64,000 nucleotides of DNA, from NCBI GenBank assembly GCA_903871465.1, contig CAIQHB010000080.1, positions 1-64,000 on the forward strand, in the 5' to 3' direction. The notes under the pieces were generated by a model, which saw only the letters and a list, made by a program, of their open reading frames with translations, did not search any database and had not been told where the DNA came from. Source of the DNA: an uncultured Methanosarcinales archaeon. GTDB lineage: Archaea > Halobacteriota > Methanosarcinia > Methanotrichales > Methanotrichaceae. Numbering within the stretch: position 1 is the first letter of the stretch; every line of letters starts with the position of its first letter. The translations under genes and the position numbers were made by a program. Positions 8,857 through 18,391 of this stretch are shown one piece after another.

Positions 8857-9954
8857 ATGGTTGAATATACGATTACTATTATGGCGGCAATGCAAGCAGG
8901 GCTCACAACATTGCTGGGATATCTCTCGGCGCACGTCTTGACCTGTCTGATACCAGCATTCTTCATTGCCGGTGCCATAGCCGCGCTCCTCAAGACGGAA
9001 ATGGTGTTGAAGTACTTTGGAAAAGATGCTCCCAAGTGGTTATGCTATAGCGTGGCAGCTACATCCGGAACAATACTGGCGGTCTGTAGCTGTACCATTC
9101 TGCCCATGTTCGCAGGAATAGAAAAGAAGGGTGCAGGAATAGGTCCTGCAACCGCTTTCCTTTTCTCGGGCCCTGCCATAAATCTCCTGGCCATAGTTCT
9201 TACTGCCAGAGTTCTGGGTTTGGATCTGGGAATTGCCAGAGCGATTGCCGCAGTATCTATGGCGGTCGTCATCGGCCTGATCATGGCTGCCATATTCGAG
9301 AGAAGCTCCCAGAAGTGCGAGACTTCACCAGTCAGTGCACCGGTTCAAGCGGCCCAGGCGTTGACCGAGCCTCCAAAAAGTGGTCAGACTGAACGCATCG
9401 CGGTCTTATTCATTGCGCTCCTAATTGGAGTGTTGCTATCAGCCACCTCGCAACTGGAGTTCGTTACGAAATGGACAATTGTCGCTGCATTCATAGTGGC
9501 TTCTGCGTATGTGCTGACAAAATATTTCTCCTCCGAAGAGAAGACCGCCTTCTTCAGCGAGACCTGGTCTCTGACCAAAAAGATCTTTCCCCTGCTGGTG
9601 GTTGGAACCTTCATAACGGGCGTTATTGGCTACTTTATGCCAACAGAGCTGCTCAGGACCTATTTAGGCTCGAACAGCTTCCCCTCGTGCTTTATTGCTT
9701 CTGTCGTGGGCGCTCTACTCTACATGCCAACCCTGCTGGAGATACCCATAGTGGGCACGCTCTTCGGTTACAGCACCGGAATAACGGCCCCAGGTCCGGC
9801 GCTATCTCTGCTCCTGGCCGGGCCGTCGCTGAGCCTGCCGAGCATGATAGTGATCACGAGAGTCATCGGCCTAAAGAAAGGTGGTGTCTACATCAGCCTG
9901 GTCGTGATAGTCTCCACTCTCGTGGGCATGCTCTACGGAGCGATTGTCTCATAA
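8857..9954 (+). CDS. DUF318/ArsP (YraQ-type) permease
   Basis: A 365-residue membrane protein with about ten hydrophobic segments in two homologous halves. The first half holds the conserved AVCSCTILPMFAGIEKKGAG and FSGPAINLLAI, the second YMPTLLEIPIVGTL and APGPALSLLLAGPSLSLPSM, the two signature blocks of Pfam DUF318 permeases. Some members (ArsP) export trivalent organoarsenicals, others are linked to metal efflux. A cytosolic loop at about residues 145-175 separates the halves. It sits between ArsR and a CcdA/thioredoxin pair, a common gene order for this family in archaea. The exported ion is inferred from context. Confidence 0.85.
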   Translation: MVEYTITIMAAMQAGLTTLLGYLSAHVLTCLIPAFFIAGAIAALLKTEMVLKYFGKDAPKWLCYSVAATSGTILAVCSCTILPMFAGIEKKGAGIGPATAFLFSGPAINLLAIVLTARVLGLDLGIARAIAAVSMAVVIGLIMAAIFERSSQKCETSPVSAPVQAAQALTEPPKSGQTERIAVLFIALLIGVLLSATSQLEFVTKWTIVAAFIVASAYVLTKYFSSEEKTAFFSETWSLTKKIFPLLVVGTFITGVIGYFMPTELLRTYLGSNSFPSCFIASVVGALLYMPTLLEIPIVGTLFGYSTGITAPGPALSLLLAGPSLSLPSMIVITRVIGLKKGGVYISLVVIVSTLVGMLYGAIVS

Positions 9955-9971
9955 TCTAAGAAGAAATAGAG

Positions 9972-10916
9972 GTGAATTGGTTTGAAATTGGGCATAACAT
10001 GGCCGGAAAGAACCTTCATCCGGCTGTCTCCCAATTTGCAGCTTTAATTACCATGATATATCTATCCGGGAAGACTGGAATCGGTAAGACTGGAATGCAG
10101 AGAGTGAGATATTGCAGAGCAATTCTGTTGATAGTAGTATTGCTCATGGTTCTATCACCAGCCTTAGCCAGTAGTGACTTACAGACCGCAGTAATTACCC
10201 CTCCGGCATGCGCTACCGGAAATGCTCTCAAAGATCTTACCATATCGTCTGCCGTTACCGTCTTTGCAGCCGGCCTTTTTGCGGGCTTCAATCCGTGTCT
10301 TCTGGCTGTATTAGCCTTTCTGGCAAGCTCAATGCTGGCAAGCTCGGGCCGCAGAAGAGATATCTTGACAATGGTTGTCTTCTTTTCCCTGGGTACATTC
10401 GCGGTCTACATTATTTTTGGAGTGGGTCTATTCAGCGTTCTACAGGAGAAGTCCACTGCCGCTGTGTTTCGCAGTGTTCTGGCAGCTGTCCTGCTGTTTC
10501 TGGGGCTAATGCAGATGGAGGACGCGAGAAGGCTGCATAGCGGAGGCCTATCCCTCTTCCGCACAGATTGGACCAAGAAGTACGTCCATGGTGTCATTGC
10601 CAGCCGGAGTATCACCTCCTATTTCCTCTTAGGAGCTCTCTTCTCGCTGGTAAGGGCACCCTGTGTGGGTGGGATGTACATCGCCATTATCGGCATGATC
10701 TCCAGCCATGGATATGCCTCGTTTGGGCTAATTTATCTGTTGATTTATAACCTGGGAATAGCACTTCCAGTGCTGCTCCTGGGTGGAATCATCGCATTAG
10801 GTATGAGTCCAGTGCAAGTGGATAATTTCCGGAACAAACATAGAGTTGCCATCAGGTTGATAACGGGAATTACGCTATTGTCTCTGGCCCCCCTCATCTA
10901 CTGGCAACTGATTTAG
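9972..10916 (+). CDS. CcdA-type transmembrane thiol electron carrier
   Basis: A multi-spanning protein of the CcdA/DsbD-beta family, which passes reducing electrons from cytosolic thioredoxin to outside-facing thiol proteins. The two redox cysteines are visible: in AGFNPCLLAVLAF (first core helix) and in VRAPCVGGMYIAII (fourth core helix). A signal-like N-terminus (AILLIVVLLMVLSPALAS) precedes the six-helix core. The start is uncertain: the listed frame opens with GTG 9972, which overlaps a GAGGTGA motif, while ATG 10095 begins just before the signal segment and may be the true start. A small thioredoxin gene follows, its natural electron donor. Confidence 0.8.
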   Translation: MNWFEIGHNMAGKNLHPAVSQFAALITMIYLSGKTGIGKTGMQRVRYCRAILLIVVLLMVLSPALASSDLQTAVITPPACATGNALKDLTISSAVTVFAAGLFAGFNPCLLAVLAFLASSMLASSGRRRDILTMVVFFSLGTFAVYIIFGVGLFSVLQEKSTAAVFRSVLAAVLLFLGLMQMEDARRLHSGGLSLFRTDWTKKYVHGVIASRSITSYFLLGALFSLVRAPCVGGMYIAIIGMISSHGYASFGLIYLLIYNLGIALPVLLLGGIIALGMSPVQVDNFRNKHRVAIRLITGITLLSLAPLIYWQLI

Positions 10917-10980
10917 GCTTTAGAAATAGGCTTATGTTTATTGCGTTAATTGGCAAATCAAACTCTAGCGGTGAATTAAA

Positions 10981-11217
10981 ATGGTGAAGATAGAAGTTTT
11001 GGGAACGGGCTGCGCCAAGTGCAAGAGCCTGTTGAAGAACGTGGAGAAGGCAGTCTCTGAGTCAGGCATTCAGGCGGAGATCGTCAAAATAGACAGCATA
11101 CAGGAGATCATGGACCGCGGAGTGATGATGACTCCGGCGCTCTTCATCGACGGCGAGTCCAAAATGATGGGTAAGACCGGCACCGTGGAAGAGATCAAGA
11201 AGATGCTCAAGAAATGA
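10981..11217 (+). CDS. Small thioredoxin-fold redox protein
   Basis: A 78-residue minimal thioredoxin of the redox-active disulfide protein 2 / MTH895 type. The active site is GCAKC (CxxC, about residues 11-14), and the cis-proline loop is MMTPALFIDG. There is no signal peptide, so it acts in the cytosol. RBS-like GGTGA lies 6 nt before the ATG. It follows a CcdA-type carrier and a DUF318 permease, a frequent neighbourhood of this family, and probably supplies electrons to CcdA or handles metal-bound thiols. Confidence 0.9.
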   Translation: MVKIEVLGTGCAKCKSLLKNVEKAVSESGIQAEIVKIDSIQEIMDRGVMMTPALFIDGESKMMGKTGTVEEIKKMLKK

Positions 11218-11227
11218 GGATTAATTC

Positions 11228-11608
11228 ATGGAAGAGAAAAAGAAATGTTTGTGCAGCTCCTCGGATGTACGCGTCGTAGCCTGTTCCGGGGCCTCAAATG
11301 TGGGCCAAATCGCAAACCAAGCGGCAATTGATCTGGCAAAGCAGAAGGTAGCAGGATTCTTCTGCCTGGCGGGAGTTGGCGGTCATATCAAAGGAATGGT
11401 TAAATCGGCCAAGGAGGCAGGTCTGATGATAGCCATTGACGGATGTCCTGTGCAGTGTGCCGCCAAGACTTTGCAGCATGCCGAGATCGAGCCTGCCATA
11501 CAGATAATTGTAACGGAATTTGGGATCGAGAAGTCTCATGATATAGCTATTGATGAAAAGACATGCTCAAGGGTAGTAGAGAAGGTAAAAGAAGAGCTTG
11601 CGGCCTAA
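11228..11608 (+). CDS. DGC-domain putative zinc-binding protein
   Basis: A 126-residue protein with four cysteine sites typical of the DGC domain (Pfam DGC, putative zinc binding): CLCSS near the N-terminus, VACSGASNVGQIAN, the family-naming IDGCPVQCAAK, and a C-terminal KTCSRV. A glycine-rich stretch (CLAGVGGHIKGM) separates them. There is no signal peptide. The gene starts 10 nt after the small thioredoxin gene and is followed by exported rhodaneses, consistent with a role in metal or sulfane-sulfur handling. The biochemical function of the family is not established. Confidence 0.8.
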   Translation: MEEKKKCLCSSSDVRVVACSGASNVGQIANQAAIDLAKQKVAGFFCLAGVGGHIKGMVKSAKEAGLMIAIDGCPVQCAAKTLQHAEIEPAIQIIVTEFGIEKSHDIAIDEKTCSRVVEKVKEELAA

Positions 11609-11624
11609 AATTCGGTGAAATGGA

Positions 11625-12527
11625 ATGAGTTTGCCAAAATCAAAGCTGATGCTGATTTCCATAATCTGCATTGCCTCATTAGCGGTCGCTGCCTTATTAA
11701 TCCTTGAGGATAAGGATGCCATTAATACTGTTGAAGCTTCAAAGACTTCTCAGAATGCAGCTCCTGCAGACCAAGAAGGAATTCTAAGGATCGATGAGGC
11801 TAAATCGATTCTCATGCCATTGGATGCGGTCACAAATGCGGATATTCTGCTGGATGTTAGCGAGAATTCCAAATCGCATATTGCAGGCTCAGTTGTCATT
11901 CCTTACACCGACTTTGAGGTGCAAGCAGGAGTACTGAAGCCCTGGCCCGAAATCTCCAAGATCCTTGGGGACGCTGGAATCTCTCGTGAGGATTCCGTTG
12001 TGATCTACGGCGAATGCCTGCCCTGCGGCAGTGGTCCGTCTGTAGCGACTTACGTCTACTGGATTATGATGAGTCTGGGTCATGAGAATGTGATGGTTCT
12101 TAATGGAACGGCTGAAGATTGGGCGGCAATGGGACGGACCACCACGAAAGACGCCCAGATACTCTCCGGCAAAATCTACACTCCCACAGAAACGGCAAAC
12201 TACACTGCGACCTACGACTTCGTCAAGAGCGGCCAGGCGCAAATTGTTGACTCCAGGACCTTACAGGAGTTTATGTCCGGCAGCATACCGGGATCGATCA
12301 GCATACCCTATACGAGCGTGCTGAACGGAAGAAAGATCAAGGACGAGGACCAGCTGAATAAGGAATTCATGATGCTGGATAAAAACAGGCCTGTGGTAGT
12401 CTTCACCAACACGGGTATGAAGGCTTCTGTGGTCTGGTTCGCTCTGAAGATGATGGGCTATGATGCCAGACTCTACAGTTACCAGGATTGGATGGCAAAT
12501 CAGCCTTCTAAAGGCTATTTGGGATAG
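11625..12527 (+). CDS. Exported tandem-rhodanese protein A
   Basis: A 300-residue protein with an N-terminal signal or anchor (LMLISIICIASLAVAALLIL) and two rhodanese domains, like thiosulfate/mercaptopyruvate sulfurtransferases. Domain 1 (about residues 55-165) has LLDVSENSKSHIAGSVVIP and an active-site loop with cysteines (YGECLPCGSGPS). Domain 2 (about 185-295) has QIVDSRTLQEFMSGSIPGS, but its loop reads FTNTGMKAS, with no cysteine. In classical TSTs the C-terminal domain holds the catalytic Cys and the N-terminal one is dead, so the order here is reversed. It is the first of three related proteins in this island. Substrate and partner unknown. Confidence 0.8.
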   Translation: MSLPKSKLMLISIICIASLAVAALLILEDKDAINTVEASKTSQNAAPADQEGILRIDEAKSILMPLDAVTNADILLDVSENSKSHIAGSVVIPYTDFEVQAGVLKPWPEISKILGDAGISREDSVVIYGECLPCGSGPSVATYVYWIMMSLGHENVMVLNGTAEDWAAMGRTTTKDAQILSGKIYTPTETANYTATYDFVKSGQAQIVDSRTLQEFMSGSIPGSISIPYTSVLNGRKIKDEDQLNKEFMMLDKNRPVVVFTNTGMKASVVWFALKMMGYDARLYSYQDWMANQPSKGYLG

Positions 12528-12540
12528 TGTGGAGAAAAGA

Positions 12541-13995
12541 ATGATATTAATTAAATCAGATTCATGCCGAGCGGATCGCAAGGGATTCTCGGCCATAGCG
12601 AAGTCGATGCTCATTTACGGGATCATTTCCATCCTTCTGCACGGCCTGGTCTTGAGTACGCCCGTCTTTGCGGGCGCGGAAACTGTGACGACTCTGAAGA
12701 CGCAGAATGTGGGACCTGTATCGATTTCTGCACCGCTACCTGCGGTCAGCGATCCCATTCCGAGCAACACCTCAAAGAAGCGAACAGGCAGGTTTGCCGA
12801 GGCACTTGCATCTCCGACGGAGATCGCTCCGGACGACGTTCTGCTGGACATCAGCCCGAGCTCGACCAAATACATCGAAGGCGCTGTCAATATCAACTAC
12901 GAGGGCTTTACGGGCGAAGGCGGTCAGCTCAAGTCCGTCTCAGAGATAGCAAAGCTGCTGGGAGATGCAGGCATATCTCGAAACGACTCCCTGGTGATTA
13001 CAGGCGAGTGTCTTCCATGTGGTGGCGGCCCATCTCCGGCAGTCTTCGCCTATTGGCTGCTCAAATACATGGGACACGAAAATGTAAGAGTTCTGGACGG
13101 CAGCATCGATGACTGGACGGCAGCCGGTCTGAATACCAGCAATAAGTCTGCAACAAGGCCGAAGACGATCTACACTCCCCTGCTTATGCCTGAGCTTCTC
13201 GCTACCTATGACTATGTAGTTCACGGCGGGGCCCAGATCGTAGACGCCAGGCCTGCCGTAGACTTCGGCATGGGCTCGATTCCTGGAGCCGTAAACATTC
13301 CCTACGAAAATGTGGTAGAGAAGGAGAGAATAAAGCCTGAAGAGGATCTGCAGAAGGTTTTCACGAGGCTGGAGAAGGATCGGCCTGTCGTGGTTTATAC
13401 GAATGTGGGCGTCGAGGCCTCGCTGGTCTGGTTCGCACTGACCCTCTCCGGCTACGATGCCAGGCTATACTCCTGGCACGACTGGACCGAAAATCAGCCT
13501 AAGTTCAACTACGATCTGGCAGATGTCGGGGCCAAGCCCAACCCAGTGCAGTCTGGCTCGACCACGACCATAACGGCATCTTTCCGGGAGTTGCAGACTA
13601 AGGCTGCAGAGAATTCATCGCAGAACGGCGAGACCCGTCTCACAGTTAAGGGATGCTCTACCTGCGGGTTTGAGGGATTCGCTCTCGGCACCTCAGGCGC
13701 CTCCGGGGCCTCCGGGAACAAATCTGGGATGGTTCAGCTGAGTTCATCCGGCAAGACATCGCAGACGGGCGGGGTGCAGGCTGTGGACAGCGCCCTGCGC
13801 TGCACAGCCATCATAAAAGGCCCTGATGGCTCCGAGGCTGCAAGGACGAGCCTGCTGCGCACCTCCGGATACAAATATATGGGTCTCTGGAATGCCAATG
13901 TAGCCCCCGGGGTTTACAAAGTGAGCATAGCGGCTACTGCCTCTGGCGATGGCGAGACCTTTGCAGATGTCCTGGAGATAGAAGTGAAGGCTTAG
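12541..13995 (+). CDS. Exported tandem-rhodanese protein B with extra C-terminal beta domain
   Basis: ATG 12541 is preferred over an upstream in-frame ATG because GGAG lies just before it and a signal peptide follows (MLIYGIISILLHGLVLSTPVFA, about residues 23-44). The 484-residue product has two rhodanese domains. The first carries cysteines in its loop (TGECLPCGGGPS); the second has YTNVGVEAS without cysteine, the same pattern as the upstream paralogue. After residue 335 comes a domain not found in the neighbours: a motif GCSTCGFEG (CxxC), a Gly/Ser/Ala linker (SGASGASG), then an Ig-like stretch ending in DVLEIEVKA. It starts 14 nt after paralogue A, in one operon. Confidence 0.8.
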   Translation: MILIKSDSCRADRKGFSAIAKSMLIYGIISILLHGLVLSTPVFAGAETVTTLKTQNVGPVSISAPLPAVSDPIPSNTSKKRTGRFAEALASPTEIAPDDVLLDISPSSTKYIEGAVNINYEGFTGEGGQLKSVSEIAKLLGDAGISRNDSLVITGECLPCGGGPSPAVFAYWLLKYMGHENVRVLDGSIDDWTAAGLNTSNKSATRPKTIYTPLLMPELLATYDYVVHGGAQIVDARPAVDFGMGSIPGAVNIPYENVVEKERIKPEEDLQKVFTRLEKDRPVVVYTNVGVEASLVWFALTLSGYDARLYSWHDWTENQPKFNYDLADVGAKPNPVQSGSTTTITASFRELQTKAAENSSQNGETRLTVKGCSTCGFEGFALGTSGASGASGNKSGMVQLSSSGKTSQTGGVQAVDSALRCTAIIKGPDGSEAARTSLLRTSGYKYMGLWNANVAPGVYKVSIAATASGDGETFADVLEIEVKA

Positions 13996-14066
13996 GATTA
14001 CGAGATCCCTAATCCACCTCTATTTTTATTTTCATTGATCTGAGTCGTACTGTAACAAGTCGCAGT

Positions 14067-14432
14067 TTAACCACCATCTGTGATCTGTTCATTACCCGCC
14101 ACAAATTTGGCCTCATCCGATACCAAATAGAGTAAGTAGTAGGCAATATCGTTCTGCTTGTCGATGTGGCCTATAGGATGCTTGGAGTCGAGATGCTTTT
14201 TCAGTTCCTCACAGCTCAGCTCCGATTTACCGCATTGGTCCTTGTGAAAGTTCTCTACCATTGGCATCCAGATTAATCCGGGATGGCCGGAGCTGACACG
14301 GATATTATCTTTAGCGCAAAGCAAAGCATTGGTCTTGGCCATACGCCGGTTAGCGGCCTTGATAGTATGATAGGCGGGAAGATCGGGAGCGCCGATGATT
14401 TCGTATACGGCTTTGGTTACTACACCTACATT
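14067..14432 (-). pseudogene. Remnant of a short-chain dehydrogenase/reductase gene
   Basis: The minus strand encodes the C-terminal third of an SDR enzyme. In one frame from 14432 to 14067 it reads AVYEIIGAPDLPAYHTIKAA, which contains the catalytic YxxxK as YHTIK, then NALLCAKDNIRVSSGHPGLI, the HPxG block, and finally IAYYLLYLVSDEAKFVAGNE followed by ITDGG, the family's end motif. A stop (TAA, 14433-14435) precedes the catalytic block. The N-terminal cofactor domain (TGxxxGIG) was not found upstream. The nearest ATG is at 14342, inside the domain. This is a decayed gene, not a short protein. Confidence 0.7.
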
Positions 14433-14584
14433 TTAGCAGACTTGTTCATATGAGATGAAAACATGCTTGGCTCCCAATCCTGGAATGAGACTATGACAAT
14501 CAGGGGCAAATTTCAAGGATTTCGAAAACATTAAACTATTTCGATTTTACTGTCTTCACGATTGATTACCTTGCAAACAGGATA

Positions 14585-14610
14585 GCAGGAGGACTTACCA
14601 CACCTCCTGC
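14585..14610. terminator. Perfect 8-bp hairpin downstream of the triple-thioredoxin gene
   Basis: GCAGGAGG (14585-14592) and CCTCCTGC (14603-14610) form a GC-rich hairpin with a 10-nt loop. It lies 44 nt beyond the stop of the minus-strand gene ending at 14654. No T tract follows on that strand, so it may be a processing or stability element and not a simple archaeal T-tract terminator. Confidence 0.4.
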
Positions 14611-14653
14611 GTCTTGAAGATGGCCATGCTGTCTGATTGGTGTGAATGGGGGA

Positions 14654-16282
14654 CTAATTGACCGAGAACATCGTTGCCATACGACTTTCATTCAGTTCCA
14701 GGGAACAGAATGAGGGCTCCTCGTTGAATCCGCAGCAGAGCAGTTCCTTCACTGCTTCAGGACTTCGTGAATTGGTGGTATTGGTGGCAAAGTCAGATTC
14801 TTTGACTATCATGTTGTTCATGAGCATAGTGGGCGAGCCGGTTATCTTGAATTTGTTGGCAAGATCGAAGTCTTTCTGGGCATAGAGCACTCCGCGACTG
14901 GTGTCATTGGTGCATGAATCCAGCTTATCGACATCCAGTGAGACAGATTTCTGGCAATCTGCAGATTTGCCTTCTCTCATGTAGCAGCGCACATAATCCC
15001 AGTACTTTCCAGACTGCTCCTCACGAATGCAGATCTGACGAAGGTTCTCCTGGGCCTCCTCAACGCCATGCATGGATTTTATGGTGTTATTGTCTATGTC
15101 CACAGATCCGATGTACATCACCTTCAGGTACTTTTTCATCTCACTGGACTGATCTATAACATTGGCCATGATTCTTTGCATTTGTAGTCCGAAGGGGCAT
15201 TTGGATACCACGAAAGCCTGCAGGAGAGGTTTTTCGGATTTGGTCAGATTCGTGCAGGCCTGCTCGGGTGTCAGCTTGGGTTTGGCTGCGGCCTGGGATT
15301 GGGGTGCGGATCTGGGCTGTGTTAGATTGACATTACTGGTGTCGAGATCAGGATAATATTTCTTGAGCTCAGAAACACGTACGGATTTGCCCTTATCTCC
15401 TATGAGCTTGTCCTGGAGTTCTCCGTTTTTGAATATGAGTAGGGTGGGATAGGAGGTGATGTTGTACTTGGCCTTGGTGGCCTTGTTCTTATCAATATCA
15501 ATCAGTCCGAAGGCCACTTGGCCCTGCAGCTCTGAGGAAAGCTGTTTGACCGTGACGTTGGAGGGTTTGCAGTGTACGCACCAGGTGGTAAATCCATCTA
15601 TCACAAGAAAGGGATATTTCTTGACCGCCGAGTCGATGTCGCTATCGGTGATCAGCATGGGATTTGTCGGTTTGGCTTCACCCAGTTTGGCCAGAGCAAT
15701 GTCGCTCGATGCCGGGGCGGCAGCCGGCTGGAGCATCACTTTGCTGGTATCCAGGCCGGGCTTGAGATCTTTGAGCTCGGCAAGAAGATCTGATTTGCTG
15801 GTATTGCCCTTCATTCTATTGACCAGAACGCCTTCATCGAAGAAGAGCAGGGTGGGATAAGCTGAAATCTTGTATTTCTTGACCATTTGGCCGTTCTCTT
15901 TCTCTCGGACGTTCATCCTGCCAAACCCGATCTGGCCGTGAAGCTCGTTTGATAGTTGCGAGGTAGTGTTGTTCATGAATTTGCAGGGACCACATCCAGG
16001 ATAGTAGAAGTCAAGAACAAAGAATGAGCTGTTGTTTAAGGCTGATGCAACACTATCGTCCGTCAATTCCAGAGGACTATTGAGCCGATTTAGAGCGGAT
16101 ACCGAATTCGATGGATTCGATGAATTTGTGATACACCCCATCATGGTTACAGATGCAATTAAAATTACAGTCAATGCTATTATCGCGCCTTGCACCTTTT
16201 TGGAGAATCGCAAGCCTATATTGATACAATGTTTATCATTAGAGGATCTCAATCCGAAAGTATCCTGTGTGTAATCCCTCAT
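14654..16282 (-). CDS. Exported protein with three thioredoxin folds
   Basis: A 542-residue protein anchored by an N-terminal segment (AIIALTVILIASVTMMG) that ends in a cysteine, so lipid attachment is possible. Fold 1 (about residues 75-165) has YPGCGPCKF, fold 2 (about 215-300) has TTWCVHCKP; each ends with the cis-proline loop (SAYPTLLFF, TSYPTLLIF). Fold 3 (about 355-525) resembles DsbA/GILT-type proteins: VSKCPFGLQMQ, further cysteines (QICIRE, RCYMREGKSADCQ) and GSPTMLMNN. Three redox sites in one exported chain suggest a disulfide relay, perhaps reduced by the CcdA-type carriers nearby. Gene order and substrate give no further clue. Confidence 0.8.
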   Translation of the reverse strand: MRDYTQDTFGLRSSNDKHCINIGLRFSKKVQGAIIALTVILIASVTMMGCITNSSNPSNSVSALNRLNSPLELTDDSVASALNNSSFFVLDFYYPGCGPCKFMNNTTSQLSNELHGQIGFGRMNVREKENGQMVKKYKISAYPTLLFFDEGVLVNRMKGNTSKSDLLAELKDLKPGLDTSKVMLQPAAAPASSDIALAKLGEAKPTNPMLITDSDIDSAVKKYPFLVIDGFTTWCVHCKPSNVTVKQLSSELQGQVAFGLIDIDKNKATKAKYNITSYPTLLIFKNGELQDKLIGDKGKSVRVSELKKYYPDLDTSNVNLTQPRSAPQSQAAAKPKLTPEQACTNLTKSEKPLLQAFVVSKCPFGLQMQRIMANVIDQSSEMKKYLKVMYIGSVDIDNNTIKSMHGVEEAQENLRQICIREEQSGKYWDYVRCYMREGKSADCQKSVSLDVDKLDSCTNDTSRGVLYAQKDFDLANKFKITGSPTMLMNNMIVKESDFATNTTNSRSPEAVKELLCCGFNEEPSFCSLELNESRMATMFSVN

Positions 16283-16960
16283 TCCATTTCACCTATTATA
16301 ATTGTTAACGAAGGTTTTATTTAAGCTTTTTTTTGATATGAAAATGATTTGTGGAGTCCCAAATGTCTTGACTTTGTATACTCCGCTCTTGATGTTATAT
16401 TCTTTCTTGATCACGCAGTTTAAGAACAAGTTTCGAATGATGATAATCCTTCAAAAGCTAGAATGGGATTATCAGAACTGAATGGATCTGCATTGGGCTG
16501 GATCTAGTCAGCCCATTTCATATCTGTTAGAAAATAATCCTAGATCTAATCATTTCAAAGTCTTTCAGCCTGGCGGTAATAGTAATAGACCAGATCTATG
16601 CAGCAAGGAATTTTAGATTCATGCCAAAGCTGAAATCTCCTTTTCAATTTCAACGGAAGGTTTTCAAGTTCTAGCTTTTTTGGCACAATGGTATAAAGGC
16701 AGTAGGTACCGAGCAAAGAGCAATAGCGAAAGATATTAATCATATTTGATGACTCTTTGTAAAAAAGATTCAGAATTAAGTGCATAAGTTCCATTCTGAG
16801 CTCCACAAGTTTTCTTTTTGGCCAGATCTTCCATGGATGACAGGTCGGTGCGTAAGGACTCACAAAGGCTTCGAAATCGCTTAAACTGCAGGGAATTCGG
16901 TTCAAAAAAATGAATGGTGGTTTCCTGGCAATCGCCTTTAGTCCGCCCGCTTTTTGCCAC
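16283..16960. other. 678-nt intergenic region, no supported gene
   Basis: The region lies between two minus-strand redox genes. The right part has two overlapping minus-strand open frames (16555-16905 and 16736-16960) with no recognisable motif, no signal peptide and no good start context. They may be a decayed gene or chance. The left part is AT-rich and holds the likely promoter of the triple-thioredoxin gene. Confidence 0.4.
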
Positions 16961-18391
16961 TCACCACATCTTGAATCCCAGGTACCTCACAGCATAAACG
17001 AGGCCGATCACGATTACCGCGAGGCCGAAGACCCGGGTCACATACTTTCCTGCTGAGATGTACTTCTCACCGATCTGCCCGCCCACAGCCCTGGAAAACG
17101 TCGCTATGGGAATCACAGGCACGCCGTGGCCCACTCCGAAGACGAAGAGCATCATGCCCCCTGCCAAGGGCGTTACATTCTGAGAGATGAGCCAGATAAG
17201 CACCGGGAAGACCAGCGATACGGCGCAGGGTGCCCAGCCCAGGGCGAAGAAGACGCCTAAGGTGAAAGCCCCAATGAAGGCAGAATACTGGAAAAGGCCC
17301 ATGGAGAAGTGAACCAATCTCTCCATTATGCTCTTCTTTTGCACCTGAGAGTCGCCTGGATCGGATTTCCGAAAGGAAAGGCGCGACGTAACCGGCTCTA
17401 AGATTCCGCCGACTGGCTTGATGATATTTATGCCCAGGATTACCATCAGGAGCCCTGCTGCCAGATCGAAGAAGCGAGCCTGGCGGATGAAGACGCCGAT
17501 ATCCGATAGGAAGAGCCCTACCACGAAGAAGACCACGGCCATTCCCAGGGTAAAGGCCACACCGATCATGAAGCCCTCTTTCGAGGCCGAGGCTGACTTC
17601 TTCAGGTACTCCTCTTTCCGGCGGGCGGTCATGACATAGGAGAACATAGCCAGCAGCAGCGCCACAGAGCAGGGCGAAAGCGAAGTTACGATTCCCAGGC
17701 CGAACATGCCCAGGTAATTTATACCCTGGCTGGACGTCACCCCTTTGAACCCGGAAGCATTGCCTTGATCTATGCTTTTCAGATCCTTATAAAGAGAATC
17801 AGCACTCTGAATGCCGTCGATTTCGCCCTTGCCTAGCTGGTAGACGTGGTAGAGGCCCGCAATATTTCCCTCTTTATCGATCAGAATCAAAGTGGGATTG
17901 GCAAAGCCGCCCTCCAGCGTAGTGTAGTCGATGTACTTCCCGGTGAGTGGATAAGGCTCAAAGTCCTCAATCCAGGGCCATGTTACGTTGATGTTCCACC
18001 AGGCGCCAACCAAATCCCGACCGTTCATGGAATAGGGGTTTTTCCGGACGTTGAGGGTTATGATATTAATTCCCGGGTCCTTCTGCTTTAAAAGTGAAAG
18101 CTCGCGGGTCTGGGCGTTGAGGGCATTTTCGCACTCCCGGCAGAGAGGGTCTTCGATATTGGTGATGTGCAGAAGGACGACCTCGCCCCGGTAGTCGCTC
18201 AGAGAGACATTTTTTCCATCGAGGTCCACCGCCTGAAAATTAGGTGCTTTTGCCTCCTGTGCCAGGCCTGTTGACAAGTTTAAGAAGAAGAGTGAAGTCA
18301 AGATGACAAAAAGGGTGATTGGCCCTGAGATCAGGGATTTCGTAGACTTTAAAGACATGACTGTTATCCCTTTATCCAGGCCAGACTTCAC
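16961..18391 (-). CDS. TlpA-like thioredoxin fused to a CcdA-type membrane carrier
   Basis: A 476-residue fusion. After a signal/anchor (GPITLFVILTSLFFLNLSTG) comes an outward-facing thioredoxin domain (about residues 45-200) of the TlpA/peroxiredoxin-like type, with APNFQAVDLDGKNVSLSDYRG and a CxxC in PLCRECENAL. From residue 225 follow about seven membrane helices of the CcdA family, with the two redox cysteines in TSLSPCSVALLLAMF and LGWAPCAVSLVF. The fusion is analogous to DsbD, which joins electron carrier and thiol domain. The listed GTG start overlaps the stop of the upstream gene by 4 nt (GTGA); ATG 18358 is an alternative. It forms an operon with the exported thioredoxin-like protein. 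Confidence 0.85.
   Translation of the reverse strand: MKSGLDKGITVMSLKSTKSLISGPITLFVILTSLFFLNLSTGLAQEAKAPNFQAVDLDGKNVSLSDYRGEVVLLHITNIEDPLCRECENALNAQTRELSLLKQKDPGINIITLNVRKNPYSMNGRDLVGAWWNINVTWPWIEDFEPYPLTGKYIDYTTLEGGFANPTLILIDKEGNIAGLYHVYQLGKGEIDGIQSADSLYKDLKSIDQGNASGFKGVTSSQGINYLGMFGLGIVTSLSPCSVALLLAMFSYVMTARRKEEYLKKSASASKEGFMIGVAFTLGMAVVFFVVGLFLSDIGVFIRQARFFDLAAGLLMVILGINIIKPVGGILEPVTSRLSFRKSDPGDSQVQKKSIMERLVHFSMGLFQYSAFIGAFTLGVFFALGWAPCAVSLVFPVLIWLISQNVTPLAGGMMLFVFGVGHGVPVIPIATFSRAVGGQIGEKYISAGKYVTRVFGLAVIVIGLVYAVRYLGFKMW

Noticed and set aside
16555-16960. Two overlapping minus-strand frames after the TlpA-CcdA gene
   Set aside because: No motif, no clear start context and unusual composition. 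I could not match them to transposases or any family, so they are only noted as non-coding.
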